Source: Karstenula rhodostoma CBS 690.94 (lineage: Eukaryota > Ascomycota > Dothideomycetes > Pleosporales > Didymosphaeriaceae). Taken from it: a stretch of DNA of 64,000 nt. The notes beneath the pieces are model-generated. The model was not told the DNA's origin and ran no database searches. It was given only the letters and a program-made list of their open reading frames with translations. The position numbers and the translations under genes are program-made. The stretch covers positions 1,753,052 to 1,817,051 of the forward strand of contig MU001501.1 in assembly GCA_010093485.1 (NCBI GenBank), in the 5' to 3' direction. This document shows positions 23,249 through 32,180 of the stretch, in pieces (position 1 is the stretch's first letter; every line of letters starts with the position of its first letter).

Positions 23249-24017
23249 GCGCCTGCTTTCACATGTGCGATTCACTTCCTGGAGGATAATACGATACGAT
23301 ACAATACGATACGAGAGTTGCTGAAGGCATTGTGCATATTTGGCGCCGAGCACTTTTGCCGTCGACGCTTCGATTCAGACGAGTTACATACCCTTCCACG
23401 ATGCGGCAACGACCTGCTGCTCGGTGGGCATTTTTAGCATATTTGGCGTTGGGGCACTTTCGGCATGACGAGCAATTGATGGACGAGACGAGTATTGAGG
23501 TGTGGAAGGACTCAAATGGACTGTATTTATGTAGAATGAATGAATGAAGACTGGAAAACGTCAATTGCCTTTTACCAAGCCCTTAGCTCCCTTGGGCCGT
23601 GTTGGTGTGAGACCAAGCTGCGTGGAGGCGGTGGTGTAGCTTTCCTCGTGCGTAGAAACACGCGCTTTTCGCTGGGAGCGTGGTCTGGGGAACGGGAGTC
23701 TTCAAGCGTACAAGCTGTCCATCCCCCTTCTGCTCGTTACGTTCTTACTGCTGAACCGATGGTAGACGGGATTGCATGCTCTGCGTGGGTGGAGCCACAT
23801 TGTCGGAGGCCGATCACGGCGCTTCGGGGAACGCCAGGCCGTATGTCGCCTAGCGCAATTGCCCCTCGCAAAAAAGTCCAGTTGGTGTCACGTTGGTGCA
23901 TGCGTTCAAATAGCAAACCCTCCGCTGGCATCTGACACTGAGTTACTCCAGCATCACTCGTCCTTTCGTCTTCCGCTTGATACCCAGTTTCTTTCGTTCC
24001 ACATCAATTCGCTCATC
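23249..24017. other. Intergenic region, Fig1 3' end and SHMT promoter
   Basis: An ACGATACGATACAATACGATACG-like short run lies near 23290. Pyrimidine-rich DNA just before 24018 fits a strongly expressed promoter. No gene is seen. Confidence 0.55.
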
Positions 24018-25586
24018 ATGGCTACCTACGCCCTCTCCGAGTCCCACAAGGACGTATGTGCCCCGCACCATGGCCTGCGACGACAAAGTTACTGACTCAC
24101 GACAGTTGATGCACAAGAACTTGGTCGAGCTGGACCCCCAGGTCGACGAGATCATGGTACGATCCGCAGCTCTGCAATGCCTCAGTGGTCACTAATTGGC
24201 GTAGAAAAAAGAATTCCAGCGCCAGCGCGAGTCCATCCTGCTCATCGCCTCCGAGAATGTCACTTCCCGCGCCGTCTTCGATGCCCTTGGTTCGGCCATG
24301 TCCAACAAGTACTCTGAGGGTTACCCCGGAGCCCGCTACTACGGCGGCAACCAGCACATTGACGAGATTGAGCTGCTCTGCCAGAAGCGTGCTCTCGAGG
24401 CCTTCGGTCTCGACTCGGAGAAGTGGGGCGTGAACGTTCAGTGCCTCAGCGGCAGCCCTGCGAACCTGCAGGCATACCAGGCCATTATGAGGCCTCACGA
24501 CAGGCTCATGGGCTTGGACCTGCCCCACGGTGGTCACTTGTCTCACGGCTACCAGACCCCGCAGAGGAAGTAAGCTGACTTCCCTCTTGAGCAAGTGTGA
24601 CTACCATGCTGACCCCATTCAGGATCTCGGCTGTATCCACCTACTTTGAGACCTTCCCTTACCGCGTCGACCTCAAGACCGGCATCATCGACTACGACCA
24701 GCTCGAGCAGAATGCCCTCATGTACCGCCCCAAGGTGCTCGTCGCCGGAACCTCTGCCTACTGCCGCGAGATCGACTACGCCCGCATGCGCGAGATCGCC
24801 GACAAGGTCGGTGCCTACCTGCTCATGGACATGGCCCACATCTCCGGTCTGATCGCCGCCGGCGTGAACAAGTCTCCCTTCCCCTACTGCGACATCGTCA
24901 CCACCACCACCCACAAGTCCCTCCGTGGGCCTCGCGGTGCCATGATCTTCTTCCGCAAGGGCGTGCGCAAGACCGACGCAAAGACCGGCAAGGAGACCCT
25001 CTACGATCTTGAGGGCCCCATCAACTTCTCCGTCTTCCCCGGCCACCAGGGTGGCCCCCACAACCACACCATCACCGCCCTCGCCGTGGCCCTCAAGCAG
25101 GCGCAGACCGACGACTTCAAGGCCTACCAGAAGCAGGTCATCAACAACGCGAAGGCCCTCGAGGTTGCCTTCAAGGAGCTCGGCTACACGCTCGTGACCG
25201 GCGGCACCGACAACCACATGGTGCTCATCGACCTCAAGCCCATCAAGCTCGACGGCGCCCGCGTCGAGGCCGTCCTCGAGCAGGTCAACATCACTTGCAA
25301 CAAGAACACGACCCCTGGCGACCAGTCTGCGCTCACCCCCATGGGCATCCGCATCGGCGCGCCGGCCATGACCTCGCGCGGTCTCGGCGAGGAGGACTTC
25401 AAGCGCATCGCGGGCTACGTCGACACCGTCATCAAGCTCACGCAGAAGATCCAGGGCGAGCTCCCCAAGGAGGCCAACAAGCTCAAGGACTTCAAGGCCA
25501 AGGTCGCGTCCGGCTCCGTCGACGAGATCAACAGCCTCAAGAAGGAGATTTCCGCCTGGGCCATCACCTTCCCCCTCCCCATCTAA
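24018..25586 (+). CDS. Serine hydroxymethyltransferase, cytosolic type
   Basis: PLP enzyme interconverting serine plus tetrahydrofolate with glycine plus methylene-tetrahydrofolate. Four exons: 24018-24053, 24106-24156, 24205-24569, 24623-25586, 471 aa. The start [12 protein letters not shown] lacks a presequence, so the cytosolic isoform is likely. Landmarks: [23 protein letters not shown], the PLP-lysine motif [24 protein letters not shown], and [11 protein letters not shown]. The length is that of the family. Three small introns near the 5' end are usual for highly expressed fungal genes. Strongly codon-biased third positions (C-ending) set it apart from the accessory genes to the right. 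Confidence 0.97.
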
Positions 25587-26825
25587 GCGGCGAAGACTTT
25601 CTGCATCTGTATGACTACTTATAATTGGCAATTTTTCCGGCGTTTAGATGACGGTGTTACGAAAAGTTCAACATAGCGACTTTGGTTTGGGCTGGCTGGA
25701 TGGATCTGAAACGACATGGAATGAATGCGAGATTGACGATACTCCCCCTCGCGAGGGATGGAGTGGGATGGGGCGTTGGATACGCCGCTGCGTGTGTGCG
25801 GGGTGCTAGATAGCCAGCTGCCAAATTCAACATGTGCAGTTCTGCAATACCAATCAATACATAGCGATACCACACACTTGCATTTGTTGTCTGTGTCCGT
25901 TTATTTATCATGACGGGTTCGGCATTTTCTTTTCTCTGGACGCGCGGTACGATGTGCACGTTATGGTGCGGCGATTAATTAACTACCCGCCTACTTTTCT
26001 CGCACGGTCGTAGTAGGCACATGCATAGGCTGCGCTACACATCAGGTGTGTACCGCGCCTAGAGATTAAAAGTATCCGACCGCCCGTGTCTCCGACATCC
26101 GATGGTCGACCCGACGACCGAAAACCGATGTCTAGCTGGGCCACGGAGGAAAGTCGCCGGCGTCGGCGCCGGGGAGTTTTGTGTTTTGTGGTATCTACGG
26201 GGAGTAAGCGCGCGGGGGGTTTTTGTGCGTAGGAGAAGGAAGAAGGAAGAATCAAGATTATCATGATATCTGTGGCCGAGGTTGGCGGGGTGGGATGGAG
26301 ATGGAGATGGTACTGGGTATTTGTTCGATGTGGATAGTGTGCATGCAGTATGTCTGGATGAGTTTAGTTATAAGCAAGGGTATATATTATTCTACCACTG
26401 GAAAGAGAGACGCGCCACGCGTGGTGGACGGAGTAGGTCTACTGGGTAATCGCGTGCGCGTGTTCAGATACGAAAAAAAACCTTTTTACAGACGGGGTCG
26501 GTCCTAGGAGTGACGCGGATACCTTTCGACCTGTCTGTCTGATACCCACGTGCTGCGGCTGATGCGCTCGGCGAGTTTACGAAGGCATCTTCGCGCATAT
26601 TTCCTCTGTACAGGTCAGGTAGGGTTGACGATGTGTTCTTAGTTGGCGTGCGCATGGGCTGTTCATGGTTATCTACTACCCAGGTGCGCTAGGTACTAGG
26701 CGAATAAGTCATGGCTATCCTAGGTAGATATCGTCGGCCATTTGGAGCCCTGAAGGCCTGGGGGCGCAAAAATCACGTGACCTGCTTTGTGCCAGTCGGG
26801 GATGGGACGGAAAAAAAGGGGGTTA
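25587..26825. other. Intergenic region left of the tRNA
   Basis: SHMT 3' region followed by DNA without any supportable gene. Near 26460-26640 only short frames occur. This is the last stretch before the change to accessory gene content. Confidence 0.5.
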
Positions 26826-26921
26826 CATCACGGACAAGATTCGAACTTGCGCGCCCGAAGGCATTAGATAGCTGAATTAAGCAATTCAAGTCTAACTCAT
26901 TAACCACTCTGACACCGTGAT
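26826..26921 (-). tRNA. tRNA-Ser(UGA) with a 14-bp intron
   Basis: On the minus strand the 5' end is at 26921 and the 3' discriminator G at 26826. Acceptor stem ATCACGG / CCGTGAT. D arm with GAGTGGTTAA loop. Anticodon stem TTAGA / TCTAA with anticodon TGA at 26888-26886. A roughly 14-bp intron interrupts after A37. A long variable arm is closed by a TTCG tetraloop. T arm GCAAG-TTCGAAT-CTTGT. Spliced length is about 82 nt, right for a class II serine tRNA. It marks the left edge of the accessory block. Confidence 0.92.
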
Positions 26922-26946
26922 GGCAAGTATTACCTACGAAGTCGAC

Positions 26947-26979
26947 TGCTTTCGTCTGATAGTAGTTCAGACGAAAGCA
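26947..26979. repeat. Perfect 13-bp inverted repeat beside the tRNA
   Basis: TGCTTTCGTCTGA at 26947-26959 and its exact reverse complement at 26967-26979, 7-bp spacer, 26 bp from the tRNA 5' end. It is followed by AT-rich DNA and by repeated GTGAAACG-CTTAGACC-[AG]-GCGC words (27030-27100). It could be an integration footprint, a transcription-related hairpin or chance. Confidence 0.6.
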
Positions 26980-27390
26980 AAATATATATAGTAGCTAAAA
27001 GTGAAGAAAAGACTTGACCATAGCACGAGAGTGAAACGCTTAGACCAGCGCACTAGAGTGAAACAGTGAAACGGTGAAACGCTTAGACCGGCGCTGTCTA
27101 AGTGGCACAGACCTCGAGCCCCGCATCGAGTCTTGGCAAACACTTAGCCCGATGGGTTGCGCTCCTCTTCAACTCTCACTCAAGCCCTCAACTTTCACGG
27201 CACTTGTTTAGTTAAACAATCGCTAGGTAAGTTTGCGAATAATTTATAGACGGCAAGCTGCGTTAACGCAAAGACGAAGGAGCAACAGACTAGCAAATGA
27301 AAACTTGTTGGCGCCTATTCAAAACCAAAGCAGGGCAGGTAGTTATGTGTCGAGCACAGATCGTCGCCAACGACTTCCGATATCGTAGAC

Positions 27391-28443
27391 ATGGTGACAC
27401 CGGACGAGGGATCATCCGATGAGGGACCGAGACTTCCCTTCCGAACTAGACGCACGCCTAAGCCGAAGGATGCTCTAGAAGACGAAGAGCAAGAGACCAC
27501 CCAAGGCCCTCAGACCCCTAATACATTGAACGATGTCACAAACAAGACGTCCGGGCGTCTTAAGCGTAGACGTAATCGAGACGTCGCGGCAAACGAAGAC
27601 GCCGCCCGGGAGGACGACATCGACAGTACCCCAACGAAGAAAAAGCGCACTACGGTGATCAACGTCAAGGCAGAGAGTACCGACCCAGATGTCAAAAGCC
27701 TGTATCTGTACAATGGGGCCCAGGATCCAGATGTACAGTTTAGTTGGTTTCAAGTCGAGGAAAGGTTGCGAGAAAGCCAGCAGCAGGGTGCCACGGCATG
27801 GTTCACCTTCCCGCCTGTCGTCGTCGTTGCCGTCAGTTACAACAACTATGCCTGTTCCAACCACCTTGGATATCAGGCTCGCTGGAGCCAGCGTGAGGCG
27901 GGGAACAACAAGGTGCCGCAATGGTGCGAGGTGTACATTGTCCGGAAGGAGTGGAGTACGCAAGAGAGGAGCGATTGGGAGCGAGGTACCGCCTTGGGCC
28001 GCCAGAGTCAGTGCAGTCTGGGCGAGTCGCCCTGGGACTGGAGCGGCCTGGCCGTGTTGCGCATTCCCATGTCGTTCGAACGAGGCCCGCTGACGAATCC
28101 CAACCCTTCCAGGGGTAACTACTTCGTCAAATCAGGAACGGACGAGAACGCCTACCTTGCTTTCCGCGACTCGCACTTCATCCTTCGACGGCAGCCAGTG
28201 TCGGACGGACTGCACGTGTTGCTTCTGATAACGCCAGGATCATACAAGACTGGCAAACGTCGTAACAAGAAAACCCCCATGGAAGCAGAGGTGCCCGTGC
28301 GTTGCCGATACGCCACGGCGGATCGGCTCTTTCAGGTGCTCAAAGACATACACGACACAAAACGCACCCAGCAGCAGCTCGAACCTTGGATCGAGGTACG
28401 CGAGGAGCGTGTCAACGCCAGCGGTGCAGTCGGGCAGGCTTGA
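27391..28443 (+). CDS. Uncharacterised nuclear-type protein (first gene of accessory block)
   Basis: Single-exon frame of 350 aa with ATG at 27391. The first 95 residues are charged and disordered, with two basic tracts (RLKRRRNR at 56-63 and TKKKR at about 82-86) that look like nuclear localisation signals. From about residue 105 the protein is folded-looking, with conserved-type Trp, Cys and Tyr residues and a hydrophobic block (PPVVVVAVSYNNYACS). I do not recognise the domain. It is next to the A1/B1 pair and transcribed away from the tRNA. Function unknown. Confidence 0.6.
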   Translation: MVTPDEGSSDEGPRLPFRTRRTPKPKDALEDEEQETTQGPQTPNTLNDVTNKTSGRLKRRRNRDVAANEDAAREDDIDSTPTKKKRTTVINVKAESTDPDVKSLYLYNGAQDPDVQFSWFQVEERLRESQQQGATAWFTFPPVVVVAVSYNNYACSNHLGYQARWSQREAGNNKVPQWCEVYIVRKEWSTQERSDWERGTALGRQSQCSLGESPWDWSGLAVLRIPMSFERGPLTNPNPSRGNYFVKSGTDENAYLAFRDSHFILRRQPVSDGLHVLLLITPGSYKTGKRRNKKTPMEAEVPVRCRYATADRLFQVLKDIHDTKRTQQQLEPWIEVREERVNASGAVGQA

Positions 28444-28723
28444 GGTGCCGTGATTCATTCACCACATGGGACGGATAAGGGTGCGCTGTTGGACATGCAA
28501 GGTACATTCAGATGGGGTGGTGCGATTGGGTTTGATGTAATGTACACACCATGCTATGGTAGGAGGAGTTTTGATCTTTGAACGGTAGCTACCGCGTCGC
28601 TTACATCCCAACATCATGCCCAGCTATAGCCGATCTCGCCGCTTCCCGTGCTCGCCCGCCCTACAGTGTCCCGCCTCCCCTGCCCGATCCGCAGCGGTGT
28701 TACCCCCACGCCAGCTGATGATG

Positions 28724-29372
28724 CTAAACCTGCCTGTCCTTTCCATTGTTGCCCAAGTCCGTTCGCTTGGGTCTCGGTTCATCGTTGCTTTCACCGGGCT
28801 CGTGCTCACCTGCGTCGTAGCCATCAAATTCGTCTTTGAGGTTCCTCTTCCTCTTCAACTGCCTCTTAAACCTGGGGTAGGCACTCTGCTCAATTAACTC
28901 GCGGACACGCTCTTCAGCGGTGTCAGTTGACAGATTTGCGACGCCCAAACGCACGGCCATGCTATCGCCCAGCTGGATGTGTTGGCGTAAGAGGTCCCGA
29001 TGCGCTGCTTCTGTTTCGGATCAGCTGTTTCGCTCGCACGTGTTTTGGGATCCTCCCGTGCTCACCTCGGAGCGCATCGAATGCGCCCTTCAATCCTTCG
29101 ACCTCACGAGCCTCGGAGCCTAGTTCGCCTACAAAGTACGCCTGCGCATTGCCAAGGACATGATGGACAAGAGTGAACAGCCTCGTGCGAATTGTGAAGG
29201 GGCATTCGTCCTTGGGAATTTTCGTCCAGAGCTTCGGATCCTCCCCTGTAGTGACCGAGACGAGCGCCTTTGCCGCTTGCACGGTCTCGGCCATGTTCTC
29301 AGGTACGAAAGTCAGACATGCTTTGGCCATATCAGCAAACTTCCATCGCAATTCCTCTTCGTAGGTGAGCAT
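28724..29372 (-). CDS. A1: small basic-tailed partner of B1 (paralog of A2)
   Basis: Two exons, 29372-29066 and 29010-28724 (55-bp intron, phase 1), 197 aa. The start was chosen at MLTYEEELRW because the paralog A2 (62605-63542) starts MLTLSYQDEILW at the same aligned place. Both then run through [AK]-K-x-A-L-x-F/H-x-P, a ST-TGE motif, a LF-L-HHV-G block, and an E-x-[RE]-x(3-4)-GL-[KT]-AF-[DQ]-[AN]-L block ending exactly at the intron. The C-terminus is strongly basic (KRQLKRKRN, RPKR), probably nuclear. Divergent from B1, 485 bp apart. No known domain recognised; function unknown. Confidence 0.72.
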
Positions 29373-29857
29373 CTTGACGAAAAGTCCACCGAGCTGTGTT
29401 GGGGAAGACCGGGTGATGAGGAGGAGGGCGGACTCTAATATGGCCCCGATGAAACTGAAGAGGAGACCACATGGTGGCAAGGTCATTCCCCGCGTGCTCA
29501 CCCCAAACTGCGGAAAGTATTCAGCAAACCCATGGGCACGAGACTCCTCTTCACATTCGAAGGTCATGATCCACATCGGCAACGCTGCGGGACCTCCTGA
29601 AAACAAGTACGCAAATATCCGAAACCCCACCTGATGAGGATGCTAAGCGGCGATGGAGACTGGCAGGACGCGGAAGCTTCTCGCTTCAAGCAAATCCGCA
29701 GTCAGTCGATGCCCCTGACGAAGTCACACTGCGGGCAAACATCAACACCGGTGACTTCCTGCGCAGCTCGTCGTCCTTTCAAAGCGCGGTTCGGGCACTG
29801 CTCGACTTTGAACACAACCCTCACTCCGTACTTTACCATCACCATCAGCGAACAGAC
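29373..29857. other. A1/B1 divergent intergenic region with possible B1 5' exon
   Basis: The B1 frame stays open upstream from 29858 to about 29585 without an ATG and reads like protein (e.g. PDEVTLRANINTGDFLRSSS). The paralog B2 has about 23 more residues at its N-terminus than B1 from 29858. An upstream exon or a non-ATG start is therefore possible. Confidence 0.5.
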
Positions 29858-31909
29858 ATGGACAGAACCAAGGATCGACCTCTGCAAAACAACCCCAAAC
29901 CCTACAGGGGCGAAATTCGTTGGCCAACCGGCCCAGCCAGCTGCATAGGGAACCTTTTCGAGACACATATCCTAGACTCCCTGGAGAAACAGTGCAAGCC
30001 TCCTTCCAACTATCGCCTCATTCCAAGTAAGTCAAAAAAGCCATCTACGCAAAAGTCTTGCTCAATTTTTCCAGGTTTCGACTTTGAGGACTGCGACGTC
30101 TTCGCTTTTGACATTAGTCAGTGCGATCCCAAAGATCCGTTTCCAGATGTACCGCTCTCCGACTTTCGGAGGCTGGCATGGGCGTGGCGTCACATCAACG
30201 ATGACATCATGGGGGTGTTGTGCGACATCAAGAGCGGCCCTCCTCAATTCCATTGGCTCAAGGCCTCTGCACAGGTGTACTTCTCTCGCATAAACGGATC
30301 CGATCCAGACACCATCTACGCGATCCCGCGCCTCTACATCCAGAGGCTACGCGACGCTAGATGGCAACGCAGGAGGATGTACATACGGTCAGATTTTCTG
30401 ATGCACTTCCCAGCTCTTGCGCCGTTCGCCCTGGCCGAGGGAGATCTGGCCCAGTTATTCACACAACTGTTGTCAGACGACCCTGGCCCCCCACCCGGCA
30501 CACCCGTGCCCTCTTCGAGCGTGATACTAGCAAGACCGCAAGTCTGGGCCGACACGGTCCGAGTACCTATCAGAAAGCTGTTCAACATGAGAAGCCCGAA
30601 ACAAAAAGCCGCATTCCAAGCTTTTCAGAAGCTCCACGAATCGCTTTTTCCTCACCCGAGTCTACGCCCGCACTCCAACCACACGATGGAGATTCATCGC
30701 AGTCCCACGCAACCTCTCGGAGGCGACTACGTCGTCAGGTTTGATGGCTTTCAGATCATCGTTCAGGATAAGAATACCTCCCAATCGCAAGATTGGTTTC
30801 GACCTACCTCTTATTTCCACGCTCTCTTCCAGCACCGTCTTGAAGGCAATCCTCTGGACAACGCGCTCTTCGTATCCCATGCACCCCAGGCTGGCAAGTT
30901 GTTCCCGTACGAGAACTTGGCAGGGGAACTCAAACAGCACCTCGTCGATACGGCAATGGTTACGCACGATCGAATGGGCAACCTCTTAGGTAACATTGTC
31001 AACGAGGACGTTGAACTTGAACCAATGATAGGGAACGAACGCGAGGAGTTGGAGGACCTGCGCAATGCAAGGTCCGAACTCAAAGAGTACCAAACATTTT
31101 GGAAGCTCGCCAATCACCTAGCGATGCACCACTACGACGTCGCCAACACAGCTTCCAAGTTCGATCTCGTTTTTGTGTACCTGAATTGGGACCAGAACCA
31201 TCCCGATGGAGACATGTTTGTCGTGTTGCACGACTGGACCGCCGAAGAGAGGCTTGTCTTTGAGAGGAGCGGCCGCCTCCCCGTTGACCTGGTGCGCTTA
31301 GCAAGAGAACGAAGACGAGGAATAATATTGCGACACTACTGCCGTGGATATCGCCAACACGCATCCCATGAATGCCATCTGCCCATGGAGCAGAGGGAGG
31401 CGGAATTGCCCGTGACCGCACAGAGGTTCATGCTCGTAGGCGCCCCTGACAAGAACGTGCGGGCACGTCTGCCTCCCAACCTCTTGCTCCTGCCATCTCA
31501 ATTCATAAACTTTCCCGAGTTGGCAAAGAAGGAATGGGCAAGGTCGGCGGTGAGGGTCAACGCAGAGACACTGCCGACTCACACGCTTTGTTTGCTCGTC
31601 GGTCATACGCAACCCACAGAAAGCTTCAAGACGGACCAGATGCTGGAACAAGGCCTGCGACTTGCTAACTTTTGGCTCCCACCCGAGCATGTCCTCTCGA
31701 ATCTCTCCCGTATCTTGAAGGGTGCAGGGCAGGTTGTGCACCCGGAAGTTCCAGAGTCATCGCTCGATACCTTTGATGCAGCTGAATACTTGGTTGGTGC
31801 AGATGCCGTCCTGAGGGCCAGCCTTGACCACGGCACGATGCGAGACGGCGATGACACGGAACACCGTACGACTGGGTTCTACAACAAGATACGTAAGGGA
31901 AACAGATGA
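29858..31909 (+). CDS. B1: large nuclease-like protein, paralog of B2 and B3
   Basis: Two exons, 29858-30026 and 30075-31909 (48-bp intron, phase 1), 667 aa. The spliced join gives RLIPSFDFEDCDVFAFDI, matching RVIPSFDFADGDGAIVDI of B2 at an intron of identical position and phase. Motifs shared with B2 and B3 are DIKSG near residue 107 and GGDYVVRFDGFQIIVQDK with D274, Q287 and K289 (D-x12-Q-x-K), arranged like PD-(D/E)xK nuclease cores. The C-terminal VLRA-LDHG-R-RTTG block is shared with B2. The start is uncertain, since open frame continues upstream. No signal peptide. DNA cleavage is a hypothesis only. Confidence 0.75.
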   Translation: MDRTKDRPLQNNPKPYRGEIRWPTGPASCIGNLFETHILDSLEKQCKPPSNYRLIPSKSKKPSTQKSCSIFPGFDFEDCDVFAFDISQCDPKDPFPDVPLSDFRRLAWAWRHINDDIMGVLCDIKSGPPQFHWLKASAQVYFSRINGSDPDTIYAIPRLYIQRLRDARWQRRRMYIRSDFLMHFPALAPFALAEGDLAQLFTQLLSDDPGPPPGTPVPSSSVILARPQVWADTVRVPIRKLFNMRSPKQKAAFQAFQKLHESLFPHPSLRPHSNHTMEIHRSPTQPLGGDYVVRFDGFQIIVQDKNTSQSQDWFRPTSYFHALFQHRLEGNPLDNALFVSHAPQAGKLFPYENLAGELKQHLVDTAMVTHDRMGNLLGNIVNEDVELEPMIGNEREELEDLRNARSELKEYQTFWKLANHLAMHHYDVANTASKFDLVFVYLNWDQNHPDGDMFVVLHDWTAEERLVFERSGRLPVDLVRLARERRRGIILRHYCRGYRQHASHECHLPMEQREAELPVTAQRFMLVGAPDKNVRARLPPNLLLLPSQFINFPELAKKEWARSAVRVNAETLPTHTLCLLVGHTQPTESFKTDQMLEQGLRLANFWLPPEHVLSNLSRILKGAGQVVHPEVPESSLDTFDAAEYLVGADAVLRASLDHGTMRDGDDTEHRTTGFYNKIRKGNR

Positions 31910-32180
31910 GGTTAGGCATCAGACCTCGCTACAACAGGTCAACTCACGGCACAACGGTTGCATCTTGGTACATAGAAAGGGACCTATGAAAGGTTTCTTA
32001 AATAGCAATCCATGTGTGCATAGTCTTTACTACGTGAGAGAACAAGTGAGAAAAGTAAAGGATAAAACGATAAAGAGCGTGGCTGACAAGGAAACTATGT
32101 GACAGAGTGGTAGCTCTGAGGAACGAATGTTAGTAGGGACAGATAAAGCGACAGGAAAGTTTCCGTCTGCATACTCTCCC

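Noticed and set aside
24549..25631. 360-codon open frame antisense to SHMT
   Set aside because: A mirror of a highly codon-biased gene (C-ending codons give long antisense frames); its Leu/Val/Asp-rich text is typical of such shadows.
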